From positions 80,175 to 144,174 of the forward strand of contig JAFSPS010000002.1 of NCBI GenBank assembly GCA_017451385.1: 64,000 bases of DNA, read 5' to 3'. How positions within the stretch are numbered: the stretch's first letter is position 1; every line of letters starts with the position of its first letter. Both the position numbers and the translations under genes were made by a program. A model generated the notes under the pieces. The model searched no databases. It worked only from the letters and a program-made list of their open reading frames with translations, and was not told where the DNA came from. This document shows positions 27,509-35,510 of this stretch, in pieces. This DNA comes from Bacteroidales bacterium (GTDB taxonomy: Bacteria; Bacteroidota; Bacteroidia; Bacteroidales; P3).

Positions 27509-27705
27509 GTGGGATGATTTGGATTATAAGATGATTAAGATGTTAAGATTATGAGATTAGTAAGATGATTAAGATGTTAAGATTATAAGATATTGAGATG
27601 ATTAAGATTAGTATGATGTTAAGATTATGAGATTAGTATGATGATTAAGATGTTAGGATTATAAGATTAGTAAGATTTTTAGATGTTGGGATTATGGATA
27701 TAAGG
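27509..27705. repeat. AT-rich tandem array, second block
   Basis: Continues the unit type of 26453-26800 (GATTAAGATGTTAAGATTAT and TGAGATTAGTAAGATG). The transposase and its palindromes appear to sit inside what was one array. Confidence 0.88.
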
Positions 27706-27711
27706 AGATGA

Positions 27712-28611
27712 TTATTCTTTGGCGGTTGCTCTGGGGTGAGCATGTTTGTAGTTCTCTTTCAGGTGTTCGCGTGTGACGTGGGTGTATATCTCTGTGGCGT
27801 TGAGGTTGCTATGGCCGAGCAGTTCTTTGATGGCGTCGATGTTGCCGCCTTGGTTGAGGATATGTGTGGCGAAGGTGTGGCGGAAGATGTGCGGGCTTAT
27901 CCTGTCGGCGTTGCTCAGTGAAGGCATGTAGCGTTTGACGATGGCGTACACTTTGTCGGCGTTGACGGCTTTGCCGTTATCCGACACCAGCAGGTGGTCG
28001 TCCTCGCAGGCTATCTGCTCTCGCAGCGTCAGGTAGTCGTTGATGCTTTTCATTAGCTCGTCCTCTATGGGGATGACGCGTTCCTTGTTGCGCTTGCCTA
28101 TGACGCGAAGGCATCGTGCCGAATGGTCCACCGACTGCAGCGTGAGTCCTGCAGCCTCGCTGCGGCGCATGCCGGTCTCGTAGAGGAGTCGCAACAGCAG
28201 TCGGTCGCGCTGCCCGTTGAAGTCGTCGGCAAAGAGTCCGGCATCGTATATGTGCTCCACCTCGTTCTCTTTGAAGAAAATGGGCAGTGGCTTTGGCGTT
28301 CGCGGCACCACCACGCGTGCCATGATGTCAATGGCTATCCATTGCTGTTGCAGCATGTACTTGCTCCATCCCCGCAGGGCACTTATCATCTTCTTGATTG
28401 TCGTGGCTTTGGCACCCTCCTCCATACGTATGGCTTGCCATTCGCGCGGCTCGCGCATGGTGATGTCCTCGATGGTGTCGATGCCGAGGGTGTGCAGGTG
28501 AGTGGCAAACTCCTGCAGCTCGTGGCTATAGACTTCCAGCGAGAGTGGCGAGAGTCGCTTCTCGTGTTCGACGTAGTCGAGGTAGCGTTTTATGGATTCG
28601 CTGATGAGCAA
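27712..28611 (-). CDS. xerC: tyrosine recombinase XerC
   Basis: 299 residues. SAM-like N-domain (SIKRYLDYVEHEKRLSPLSL...), then the catalytic domain with Arg149 in ETGMRRSE, Lys173 in VIGKRNKERVIP, His241 and Arg244 in HIFRHTFATH, His267 in LLGHSNLNATEIYTH and Tyr276. Length and residues are those of chromosomal XerC/D, which resolves chromosome dimers at dif. It is not a phage-type integrase. In related genomes the order xerC-hpf is typical; here the pair is interrupted. Confidence 0.9.
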   Translation of the reverse strand: MLISESIKRYLDYVEHEKRLSPLSLEVYSHELQEFATHLHTLGIDTIEDITMREPREWQAIRMEEGAKATTIKKMISALRGWSKYMLQQQWIAIDIMARVVVPRTPKPLPIFFKENEVEHIYDAGLFADDFNGQRDRLLLRLLYETGMRRSEAAGLTLQSVDHSARCLRVIGKRNKERVIPIEDELMKSINDYLTLREQIACEDDHLLVSDNGKAVNADKVYAIVKRYMPSLSNADRISPHIFRHTFATHILNQGGNIDAIKELLGHSNLNATEIYTHVTREHLKENYKHAHPRATAKE

Positions 28612-28825
28612 GGCTTGTAAGGTATGGGTTGCTGTTTCTGTATTGGTCGTTTTCCTTTTGTTGGTCTTTTCGTAGAACAGTGTATTGGGTAGGTTCTCTT
28701 TTTCAATGCGAAGATAAGAATAGTTGCGGATATTTCAAAATTTTATTGATAAACGGTTGTTTTTTATGCCTTTTTGTGGCTTCATTTGTTGTGCAGACAT
28801 GCCGTCAAGAGGACGTGGGCAATAG

Positions 28826-28936
28826 TCCGGACAGGATGATTTTAATGTGGCGGCGTGGAGTCTTGGGGGTAGCACTTCGGAGGACAACTGCCAGATGCTG
28901 TGCCGCATACACAACCGCGCCAAAGGCAACCGCTGA
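28826..28936 (+). pseudogene. C-terminal remnant of an HNH endonuclease
   Basis: After an in-frame TAG the frame reads ...AAWSLGGSTSEDNCQMLC and RIHNRAKGNR then TGA. Those are the last ~30 residues of HNH nucleases (W.LGG.T..DNCQMLC..HN..KGNR). No intact upstream part exists. The rest of 28612-28954 has no gene; a TATCTTCG on the minus strand near 28718 could be the xerC -7. Confidence 0.6.
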
Positions 28937-28954
28937 TGGGGCGAAGAGATGAAA

Positions 28955-29000
28955 AAGCTTAGTATCATCGTGGATATATCGGTGATACTAAGCTTTTTTT
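28955..29000 (-). terminator. terminator downstream of manC
   Basis: AAGCTTAGTATCA (28955-28967) pairs with TGATACTAAGCTT (28983-28995), a 13-bp stem, with T-runs on both strands (TTTTT on plus, TTTTTC on minus). It ends the minus-strand manC transcript. Confidence 0.85.
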
Positions 29001-29018
29001 GTCGTTTCTTCTATTGCA

Positions 29019-30089
29019 TCATAGGTGTTCTACCCATTCTTTGATGTGTTGTTCATCGTTCATGCGGCATACGAGGAGTGCGCCGTTGCGCAGCACCACG
29101 AGGCAGTCGTCCATGCCTTGCACGATGGCCTGTATGCCATTCTCGATGTTCACCACGTTGCGGTGGCTGTCCACCAGCAGGGCGTCGCCGCTGACGGCAT
29201 TGTCGTTGTCGTCGTGGTGCGAGTGGGTGTAGAGCGAGCCGTAGGTGCCTATGTCGCTCCATCCGAAGTCGGCAGGGATGGTGTAGCGCACGGGGGCATG
29301 CTCCATAATGCCATAGTCGATAGATATGTTCTGGCATCTGGCGAAGTTGTCGTTGATGAACTGCTGCTCGTCGTTGGTGCCGAAGAGATGGCTGCCGCTG
29401 TCGAAAAGTGTCACGAGGTCTGGCATCTGCTGGCGGAAGGCGTTGAGGATACCCTGCTGCGTCCAGATGAAGATGCCGGAGTTCCAGAAGAAGTTGCCTG
29501 CGGCAAGGAAGTGCTCGGCGGTGGTGAGGTCGGGTTTTTCCTTGAAACTTGTCATAGGCACCACTTCGTCCGCCGACTCTTTCAGGACAGAGGGTGCTAC
29601 CTCTATGTAGCCGTAGCCTGTCTCGGGGCGCGAGGGGCGTATGCCTATGGTCAGCAGGGCATCGCTGTGGGCTGGTTGCTCTACGAAGGAGCATCCGGCA
29701 TTTATCACGCGTTGAAATTCTGCCTCGTTGGTAACCAGATGGTCGGAAGGCGAGACTACCACCGTGGCGTCGGCGCATTGCGCCATGATGTGGTAGGTGG
29801 CGTAGGCTATGCAGGGGGCTGTGTTGCGCCGCATGGGCTCGCAAAGCACCTGATGGGCTTTCAGTTCAGGCAGATGTTGCAGCACCAGTTCTTTGTAGGC
29901 GGCATTGGTGACCACGACAAAATTCTCGGCAGGCACTACGGGCAGGAAACGCTCGAAGGTGGCGCGGATAAAGCTCTTGCCGGTGCCCAGCACGTCGAGA
30001 AACTGTTTGGGCATATTGTTTTTGCTCAACGGCCAGAAACGGCTGCCTACACCGCCAGCCATGATAATGCAGTATCTTGGGTTCGTCAT
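29019..30089 (-). CDS. manC: mannose-1-phosphate guanylyltransferase
   Basis: 356 residues from ATG 30089. A longer in-frame ATG at 30170 lies upstream of the TATATTTG -7 element (30127-30120) and was rejected. IIMAGGVGSRFWPLSKNNMP and KQFLDVLG form the nucleotidyltransferase signature; VVSPSDHLV and FKEKPDLTTAEHFLAAGNFF with NSGIFIW are the sugar-phosphate contacts; PADFGWSDIGTYGSLY closes the domain. Makes GDP-mannose from GTP and Man-1-P for fucosylated or mannosylated envelope glycans. The short form lacks the phosphomannose isomerase domain. Confidence 0.93.
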   Translation of the reverse strand: MTNPRYCIIMAGGVGSRFWPLSKNNMPKQFLDVLGTGKSFIRATFERFLPVVPAENFVVVTNAAYKELVLQHLPELKAHQVLCEPMRRNTAPCIAYATYHIMAQCADATVVVSPSDHLVTNEAEFQRVINAGCSFVEQPAHSDALLTIGIRPSRPETGYGYIEVAPSVLKESADEVVPMTSFKEKPDLTTAEHFLAAGNFFWNSGIFIWTQQGILNAFRQQMPDLVTLFDSGSHLFGTNDEQQFINDNFARCQNISIDYGIMEHAPVRYTIPADFGWSDIGTYGSLYTHSHHDDNDNAVSGDALLVDSHRNVVNIENGIQAIVQGMDDCLVVLRNGALLVCRMNDEQHIKEWVEHL

Positions 30090-30180
30090 TGCGTTCTTTT
30101 TTTCTTTTTTTTGTAATTGCAAATATACGTTTTTTTTGAATAGTGGGTGGGTGTCGGTTATACTTTGCATAGCCTGCCTA

Positions 30181-30230
30181 TTAACCAGTGGTTAACCAAC
30201 GGTTAATTAGTGGTTGACCGCTGGTTGATA
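30181..30230. repeat. array of four ACCnnnGGTT palindromic units
   Basis: ACCAGTGGTT-A-ACCAACGGTT-AA-TTAGTGGTT-G-ACCGCTGGTT: ten-base near-palindromes spaced by one or two bases. Same family as the hairpin at 12995-13033. Both lie between genes near a TGCAGATTGT or GCAAAAATGG context. Confidence 0.7.
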
Positions 30231-30380
30231 CTTTGCAAGAAACGTGCAGATTGTTTTTTTGTGACTAATATATAATGCGGTTATCACATTGTCACGATAC
30301 GCAGTCAGCTCTTGGCTATTCAGTGCTTGTTTAGCAATAAGATGATATGAAAAACGTTATTTTAGTGTTAAATATGACGA

Positions 30381-31781
30381 ATGATGACTACCAGTAGTGA
30401 GACAAAAAGAGGATTAACGGCTCTCGTAGTGTGGGCCGCCATGTTGCTGAGTGTTGTGGTCTTAATGCTTGCGAGTGGTTGCAGCAAGGAGTCCGACTAT
30501 TTGCATGATGCTGAGGCTCAGCCGCTGACCTTTTCATCGGACACGGTGATGTTCGACACCGTCTTTGTCGCTATGGGTACTACGACGCATCATTTCATGG
30601 TGTATAATCGAGGCAGTAAGCCTGTGAAGATTGCGTCGGTGACGATGCAGCAGGGTGCTGCATCGCGCTTTCGTCTCAACGTGGATGGCGACAGCTCGAG
30701 GGTGGTGCGCAACGTGACGTTGGCGGCAGGCGACAGCCTTTTCGTCTTCATCCAGGCCCTGATAGACCCTACTGACGAGGCCTCGCCCTTCCTCGTCACC
30801 GATGCTGTTGTCTTCGATGTGGAAGGCTGCGCCACGCAGCAGCTGCTTGTCACGGCATACGGTCGCAACGCTGTCTATCATCTGCCCACCGACACATTGA
30901 TGAAGGGTACGCTCGACCGCTATGGTAACCCGTACGCCTACAGCATCATAGACTGCGACAACTGGGACCATACGCTGCCGCACGTCATTGTTGGCTATGC
31001 CGTGGTCTATGACGATACGCTCCACCTCAAGGCAGGCGACGAGCTCTATTTTGCCAACGATGCAGTGCTGTGGGTATTCAACGAGGCGTCGCTGCGCGTC
31101 AGCGGCAATGAGGAGCATCCGGTGCTGTTCACCTCGGTGCGCCACGACGGATGGTATGGTACGCTCCCCGGGCAGTGGGGGCATATATGGCTTGGTGGCA
31201 TCAGCGGTGGCACCTGTCGTCCGTGCGTCATAAGCCATGCTGTCATAGAGAACGCCTACTACGGCATCATCGCCGACAGCAACGCCTACGGCTATCCGAC
31301 GCTATACATAGACCATTGCGAGATATGCCACCATAAGGTGGCGGGCTTGCAGCTCGACGACGCATGGGTGGTGGGGTCGCGTCTGCTGCTCTACGACTGC
31401 GGAGGTGCCACTATCTATGTGCCTTTTGGCGGTCGCTACACATTTGACCATATCACCTCTGCCAACTACTGGCGTCTGGACCACCGCACCACGCCCAGCG
31501 TCATCCTGCGCAACTGGTACGAGAGTGTGGATGGCGTGGTGCCGCGCAATCTCGTGGAAGCTACCTTCACCAACAGCATCATCTATGGCAACCGCAGCGA
31601 AGGCGAGCTGCTGCTGGACGGCATTGACGGGGCACGCTTCGAGGTGAATATGGCTAACAGCGTGGTGCGCGGCAAACTGTGGTATGATGTGGACCCACGT
31701 TTTGTTGATATCGAGGCCAACGACTACCACCTCAGCGACGATTCGCCCGCCCAAGGACTTGGATACTATGCAGAAGAATAG
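30381..31781 (+). CDS. lipoprotein with right-handed beta-helix
   Basis: 466 residues; lipobox LMLASGC near residue 34. Mature start TFSSDTVMFDTVFVAMGTTT and an Ig-like domain with YNRGSKPVKIASVTM follow. The second half shows repeated beta-helix rungs (AVIENAYYGIIADSNAYGYP, LYIDHCEICHHKVAGLQLDD, LVEATFTNSIIYGNRSEGEL) ending LSDDSPAQGLG. This is a conserved Bacteroidales lipoprotein type. The fold suggests carbohydrate binding, but no catalytic residues can be named. Confidence 0.75.
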   Translation: MMTTSSETKRGLTALVVWAAMLLSVVVLMLASGCSKESDYLHDAEAQPLTFSSDTVMFDTVFVAMGTTTHHFMVYNRGSKPVKIASVTMQQGAASRFRLNVDGDSSRVVRNVTLAAGDSLFVFIQALIDPTDEASPFLVTDAVVFDVEGCATQQLLVTAYGRNAVYHLPTDTLMKGTLDRYGNPYAYSIIDCDNWDHTLPHVIVGYAVVYDDTLHLKAGDELYFANDAVLWVFNEASLRVSGNEEHPVLFTSVRHDGWYGTLPGQWGHIWLGGISGGTCRPCVISHAVIENAYYGIIADSNAYGYPTLYIDHCEICHHKVAGLQLDDAWVVGSRLLLYDCGGATIYVPFGGRYTFDHITSANYWRLDHRTTPSVILRNWYESVDGVVPRNLVEATFTNSIIYGNRSEGELLLDGIDGARFEVNMANSVVRGKLWYDVDPRFVDIEANDYHLSDDSPAQGLGYYAEE

Positions 31782-31930
31782 AAGGTGATAAAATATGGGG
31801 ACTTGGGAGACAGTGAGGAAACGAATAATGGAATAATACATTGGTTTTTGCCCAATAAGGAAGAGTTGCGCAAAATGGTTATGGATATTTTGAGATGATT
31901 ATTAGGTTACTTTAGTATATATATTGCTAT

Positions 31931-32518
31931 ATGTTTGAATATATCTCAGGGAGACTTGACAGTCTGACAGCCACGCAGGCAGTGATAGACTGTGGTGGTG
32001 TGGGCTACCTGCTCGAGGTGAGCATCACCACCTACGACAAAATACAGCATTATCGCGATTCGGGCGAGGCGGTGCGCCTGTTGGTGCATGAGGTGATACG
32101 CGAGGATGTGCACCAGCTCTATGGCTTTGCCGATGAGGGCGAGCGGTCGCTCTTCCGCCTGCTGATAGGTGTGAGCGGCGTGGGTGCCAACACGGCGCGC
32201 CTGATGCTCTCAACGCTTACTGCCGTAGAACTTGCCAATGCCATAGCTTCGCAGGATGAGGCTACCATCAAGAGGATAAAAGGCATCGGTGCCAAGACGG
32301 CGCAGCGCATAGTGCTCGAGCTGCACGACAAGGTGAAGGTCCTCGGTGCTGTGGCCAGCGGACAATCGCCGACAGGCAGCAGCGCATCCAAAGAGGAAGC
32401 CCTCGCCGCTATGACCATGCTCGGCTTCGCCAAAGCACAGGTGGAGAAAGTCCTCGCCACCCTCGACAGCCGTCTGACGGCAGAGGAACTAATCAAAGAG
32501 GCATTGAAAAAGCTGTGA
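31931..32518 (+). CDS. ruvA: Holliday junction branch migration protein RuvA
   Basis: 195 residues. N-terminal OB domain MFEYISGRLDSLTATQAVID and VGYLLEVS. The HhH pair reads LLIGVSGVGANTARLMLS and IKRIKGIGAKTAQRIVLELH. The C-terminal RuvB-contact domain is EEALAAMTMLGFAKAQVEKV. RuvA tetramers hold the four-way junction for RuvB. Monocistronic; two hairpins follow the stop codon. Confidence 0.97.
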   Translation: MFEYISGRLDSLTATQAVIDCGGVGYLLEVSITTYDKIQHYRDSGEAVRLLVHEVIREDVHQLYGFADEGERSLFRLLIGVSGVGANTARLMLSTLTAVELANAIASQDEATIKRIKGIGAKTAQRIVLELHDKVKVLGAVASGQSPTGSSASKEEALAAMTMLGFAKAQVEKVLATLDSRLTAEELIKEALKKL

Positions 32519-32528
32519 CAAATTAGCT

Positions 32529-32603
32529 TCTGCATCGTCAGATGCAGAGCGAACAGGAAGATGTGCTGCCGACTGGAAAAATTTCAGTCGGCAGCGATTT
32601 TTT
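32529..32603. terminator. two hairpins, the second a bidirectional terminator, after ruvA
   Basis: TCTGCATC/GATGCAGA (32529-32548) is followed by GCTGCCGACTG (32565-32575) paired with CAGTCGGCAGC (32585-32595), then GATTTTTT. The second stem overlaps the stop codon (32586-32584) of the minus-strand gene fragment described next, so it was probably the shared terminator of ruvA and that gene. Confidence 0.8.
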
Positions 32604-32672
32604 GGTAGGCTATGCGCTCGTCGCCGTTGGCGAGGTGGATGATGCCGCAGCGGGTGAAGGCGTACTTCTCAA
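32584..32672 (-). pseudogene. 3' terminal fragment of the esterase-GNAT gene
   Basis: On the minus strand this reads EKYAFTRCGIIHLANGDERI then AYQKIAAD and stop. The first 21 codons are identical, base for base, to the end of the intact gene at 39465-40667, which finishes AYQKMRFF instead. The upstream 370-odd codons are absent. It marks the original 3' end of that gene, separated from its body by the inserted caspase operon. Confidence 0.85.
32609..32672. repeat. 64-bp direct repeat, left copy
   Basis: Identical at all 64 positions to 39490-39553 and in the same orientation. The two copies bracket a 6.8-kb block of different base composition. Possible attachment-site-like or recombination junction. 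Confidence 0.95.
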
Positions 32673-32746
32673 GCAATATAATGCAGGAATATATAATTTC
32701 TCCGTTTACCCATAGAGTCCTGATTGTTGATACCGAGTGGCGAATG

Positions 32747-32762
32747 TTTTGTTTAAACAAAA
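32747..32762. promoter_or_regulatory. 16-bp perfect palindrome TTTTGTTTAAACAAAA
   Basis: Lies about 95 bases upstream of the -7 element of the caspase operon leader, inside the inserted block. Candidate regulator-binding site; nothing else is visible between 32673 and 32857. Confidence 0.4.
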
Positions 32763-32857
32763 GGTTACCCCATTAACCAAATTTTAGTGAGATTGGGTAT
32801 TTTCATATCTTTTTATCTAAATCTTATCCTACAAGGTATTAGTATTAAAAAAAAATG

Positions 32858-32865
32858 TATCTTTG
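32858..32865 (+). promoter_or_regulatory. -7 element TATCTTTG of the caspase operon
   Basis: Perfect TAnnTTTG match preceded by an A-run. The upstream TTTG half is poor. Predicted start near 32872. Confidence 0.55.
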
Positions 32866-32871
32866 CACTTT

Positions 32872-33115
32872 GAAAACCGACGAGAGTTAGGTCGGAATGT
32901 GCAAAAAGCATTTGTATAGGTCTGCATATTAAAATCGCCAAATTTTATCCTAAGGACTTTAATACTGATGCCTTTTATTCATGCCTTTATGTAGTGGCAT
33001 AATGCCATTCCATATTGGAAGCATAGGATAAGGTTCAGATTAGTTTTGCTTAGGAAAGGCGTTTGGCGATGCCTAATATGCGTAGAACTAACAACGCGAG
33101 TTCTATGCTTTTTTT
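32872..33115 (+). ncRNA. structured leader or small RNA ending in an intrinsic terminator
   Basis: About 240 bases between the promoter and the first operon gene can fold into several hairpins: CCGAC/GTCGG at the 5' end, TTATCCTA paired with TAGGATAA about 75 bases on, ATGCC/GGCAT and TTCC/GGAA within that, and GGC/GCC. The final stem GCGTAGAACT (33080-33089) and AGTTCTATGC (33099-33108) is followed by seven Ts (33109-33115). The terminator stands before the operon, so it is either an attenuator/riboswitch or a separate small RNA. No known aptamer recognised. Confidence 0.5.
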
Positions 33116-33162
33116 ATTATTGCTTACCGCTGAGAACTCAGGTAGGTAAAAAAATATTATAT

Positions 33163-33696
33163 ATGAAAAGAAAAGTTTTGTTGTTGTCGTTGCTGATGTT
33201 GGCAAATATTGTCTGTATGGCATCGTGCAATGTGTTTGGACGTAGAACTCCGCAGAAAAACATTCAGCAGGATTCCGCTGTGTATGCTATATTGGGGCGG
33301 ACAATGTCGGACATATTGTTTAACCCAAGTAGCGTTGTCTGTTATTCATTAAAAGGGGTTGAGAATGTTGAACAGGATATGGTACAAGTAGAACCTCATT
33401 GGGTACGTGATAGTGTACTTGGCATCCTTTCACCTCAGTTGTATGGAGTGCTTCAGTTTGCATTGATCTCGAATATAGAGAACTATAAAGATGACTCTAT
33501 AAAAGTGAAATCGCCGTATTGTCCAGTAATAGAGTTTGAATTTCGTCAAAAGAAAAAAAATGTACATATACTTATTTCAATGTCTGATTTTTCATGGACA
33601 ATAATGTATGATGACAAACGTCAGATACATTACAACTATCAGGACAGGCAGTTAATAAACCGTTTGTGCGAATTTTTTCTAACCAATACAAAATAA
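33163..33696 (+). CDS. small lipoprotein heading the caspase operon
   Basis: 177 residues from ATG 33163. An in-frame TTG at 33046 lies inside the leader terminator and was rejected. Lipobox in LSLLMLANIVCMASC, so exported and lipidated. The mature part contains GRTMSDILFNPSSVVCYSLK and MVQVEPHWVRDSVLGILSPQ, then a Lys-rich strand pair (FEFRQKKKNVHILISMSDFS) and ends in a short helix. No family recognised. Twelve bases separate it from the caspase-like gene. Codons are AT-richer than in the flanking housekeeping genes. Confidence 0.7.
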   Translation: MKRKVLLLSLLMLANIVCMASCNVFGRRTPQKNIQQDSAVYAILGRTMSDILFNPSSVVCYSLKGVENVEQDMVQVEPHWVRDSVLGILSPQLYGVLQFALISNIENYKDDSIKVKSPYCPVIEFEFRQKKKNVHILISMSDFSWTIMYDDKRQIHYNYQDRQLINRLCEFFLTNTK

Positions 33697-33708
33697 CATA
33701 TTAATAAG

Positions 33709-34836
33709 ATGAAAAAGAACATATTGTTGCTTGCAGCTTTTATGATGACGGTCTGTAGCTCGATGGCGCAGACACTTCATGTGATAAACTTTTGTAACAC
33801 TTTACATCCTGAAATCGGAACGGTTGTTGATTACGAACGTACAAATAGAGAATCAGGGCTTATTGCATCGTTTATTGGTTATAACATAAGTTATTATAAT
33901 GGAGTAGGCGAGGCTTGCTCCAAAGAAAACTTGATGACAACCATAAACTCTTTAGGATGTGGCAAGGATGATATTATTTTGTTTTACTATTCAGGGCACG
34001 GGACGCGTTCTATAAATGACAAGAGCGAATACCCCCAAATGTGTCTAAAATATGAGGGTTATCAACAAGATAAGTTCGTCCCCGTACACACTGTTGTTGA
34101 AATGCTTAAGGGCAAAGGAGCTCGCCTTACAATTGTGCTAACAGATTGTTGCAATAAGGCACTCCCTGGTATATCAACCAAAAGTCTAATGGAGAATGAT
34201 GGTAAAGCCGTTGTTGCAGACGAAAGGATAGAAAAAAATTATCGAAAACTATTTCTTGAAAATAAAGGTCTTATTGTGTCTACAAGCAGTAAGGCAGGTC
34301 AGTACTCTCACGGATGGGAAGAGTTAGGTGGAGCGTTTTCTATAATGTTCTTCGAATCGGCGCTTTACTCTGCATGCAAGGGCGTTATCCCTGCTACTTG
34401 GGAAGCAATTATGGCGAGCGTCGCTACTTCTATTGAGGGTCAAACACCTTTTTACGAGCTTAAACTACAGAACGTCGTTGAAGCGACAGACCAAGTAACA
34501 TCCAATGCAACGACCTCACACACTCAACAAAACGTAACGGCAGTTGATGCATCTTTTGCTGATGATTTGTCAACATTATTGGATGATTCTCAAAGTATAG
34601 AGTGGCGTACACGACAGGCAGAACGTCTTAATGCTAAATACTTTGCAGAAGATGCTAAGGTGGCGACCGTCGGACGTAATGGGAAGACTATCATAGATTT
34701 TGAGACATCACTTGAGTTCTTGCACCGAATGGCGACAACAAGGCTTATTAAGCAAGTCCTTGTTTTGACGGAGCAAAAAGATGCTACGGGTAAAAGGAAC
34801 TATATAAAAGTACAAGAAATAAGAAAAACTAAATAA
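33709..34836 (+). CDS. exported caspase-family (C14-like) cysteine peptidase
   Basis: 375 residues. Signal peptide LLLAAFMMTVCSSMA, cleaved before QTLHV. The caspase p20-like core is about 22-255: the strand LHVINFCNTL, then DDIILFYYSGHGTRS with the catalytic His97, and RLTIVLTDCCNKALPG with the catalytic Cys147 or Cys148 after a strand, the standard His/Cys dyad geometry. A C-terminal domain (about 285-375, SLEFLHRMATTRLIKQVLVL) looks NTF2-like. Being secreted, it should act in the periplasm or on the surface, unlike the cytoplasmic caspases of phage-defence systems. Cleavage specificity and target unknown. Neighbours are six other exported proteins in the same operon. Confidence 0.88.
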   Translation: MKKNILLLAAFMMTVCSSMAQTLHVINFCNTLHPEIGTVVDYERTNRESGLIASFIGYNISYYNGVGEACSKENLMTTINSLGCGKDDIILFYYSGHGTRSINDKSEYPQMCLKYEGYQQDKFVPVHTVVEMLKGKGARLTIVLTDCCNKALPGISTKSLMENDGKAVVADERIEKNYRKLFLENKGLIVSTSSKAGQYSHGWEELGGAFSIMFFESALYSACKGVIPATWEAIMASVATSIEGQTPFYELKLQNVVEATDQVTSNATTSHTQQNVTAVDASFADDLSTLLDDSQSIEWRTRQAERLNAKYFAEDAKVATVGRNGKTIIDFETSLEFLHRMATTRLIKQVLVLTEQKDATGKRNYIKVQEIRKTK

Positions 34837-34838
34837 CT

Positions 34839-35510
34839 ATGAAGAATTATTTTATCACAATCACGCTATGTCTGTTTGTTTTTCTGACAGCTAATGCCCA
34901 AAATGTAAACTTGGTCAACGATCTTGGTCTTTTAGATCAGTCAGAGCTTGATGCCGTTACGGAACGGATTATACAGAAGGTTGATGATTTCCAAGTGGCG
35001 GTGCAAGACCTTGCGCGCATTGGCAATATGTCGGGTTCTGCAAAGCAGGAACTCAGCGCACAGACAATAAAGCTGTTTATTGGAGATGGGAAACCTTATC
35101 ATGTCAAAGATATATATGGCAGAGATACCATCCATTCTGCTGTTACTATGAGTACTATAAGTAGTAAATACAAGGGACGTAGAACGCGTCAGCCTATGGT
35201 GTCGTATCTTCAGATGCTAGTAAAAAGAAGTATGGATAGGACATATAGATACAAAAAAGTCATCATAGAGGCTGCTGATGCTGTTCGAGTGGACAATCTG
35301 TCTAAAATAGGCGATGGACGATATATTGCCACAGCTCATATTCTACAGCATTTTGTAGGTTTTCGTGGTGACGGTATGAAAATGTATGAGGATTATACTG
35401 CTAAGACGATAACAATATACATTAACCGTTTTGAACAGACTACCCCTGATGGCGAGATAAAATACTGGGATATTAAACTTGGCGATATAGATTGCAATGA
35501 TATATGGTAA
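34839..35510 (+). CDS. exported NTF2-like protein of the caspase operon
   Basis: 223 residues. Signal peptide TITLCLFVFLTANAQ. After a helical stretch (DQSELDAVTERIIQKVDDFQ) comes a curved-sheet-like region with FIGDGKPYHVKDIYGRDTIH, QPMVSYLQMLVKRSMD and DGRYIATAHILQHFVGFRGD. This order loosely echoes the C-terminal domain of the caspase protein before it. It may be a partner or regulator. Starts two bases after the caspase stop; its own stop overlaps the next start. Function unknown. Confidence 0.7.
   Translation: MKNYFITITLCLFVFLTANAQNVNLVNDLGLLDQSELDAVTERIIQKVDDFQVAVQDLARIGNMSGSAKQELSAQTIKLFIGDGKPYHVKDIYGRDTIHSAVTMSTISSKYKGRRTRQPMVSYLQMLVKRSMDRTYRYKKVIIEAADAVRVDNLSKIGDGRYIATAHILQHFVGFRGDGMKMYEDYTAKTITIYINRFEQTTPDGEIKYWDIKLGDIDCNDIW

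Noticed and set aside
27712-28611. integrase of the inserted caspase cassette
   Set aside because: The protein has the full chromosomal XerC pattern and lies 4 kb outside the direct repeats, in its usual neighbourhood near hpf.
29025-30116. 363-codon plus-strand frame
   Set aside because: Antisense to manC and without domain features.
33709-34836. cytoplasmic caspase-effector of an anti-phage system
   Set aside because: It has a clear signal peptide and its partners are exported; no defence sensor, toxin or restriction gene adjoins it.
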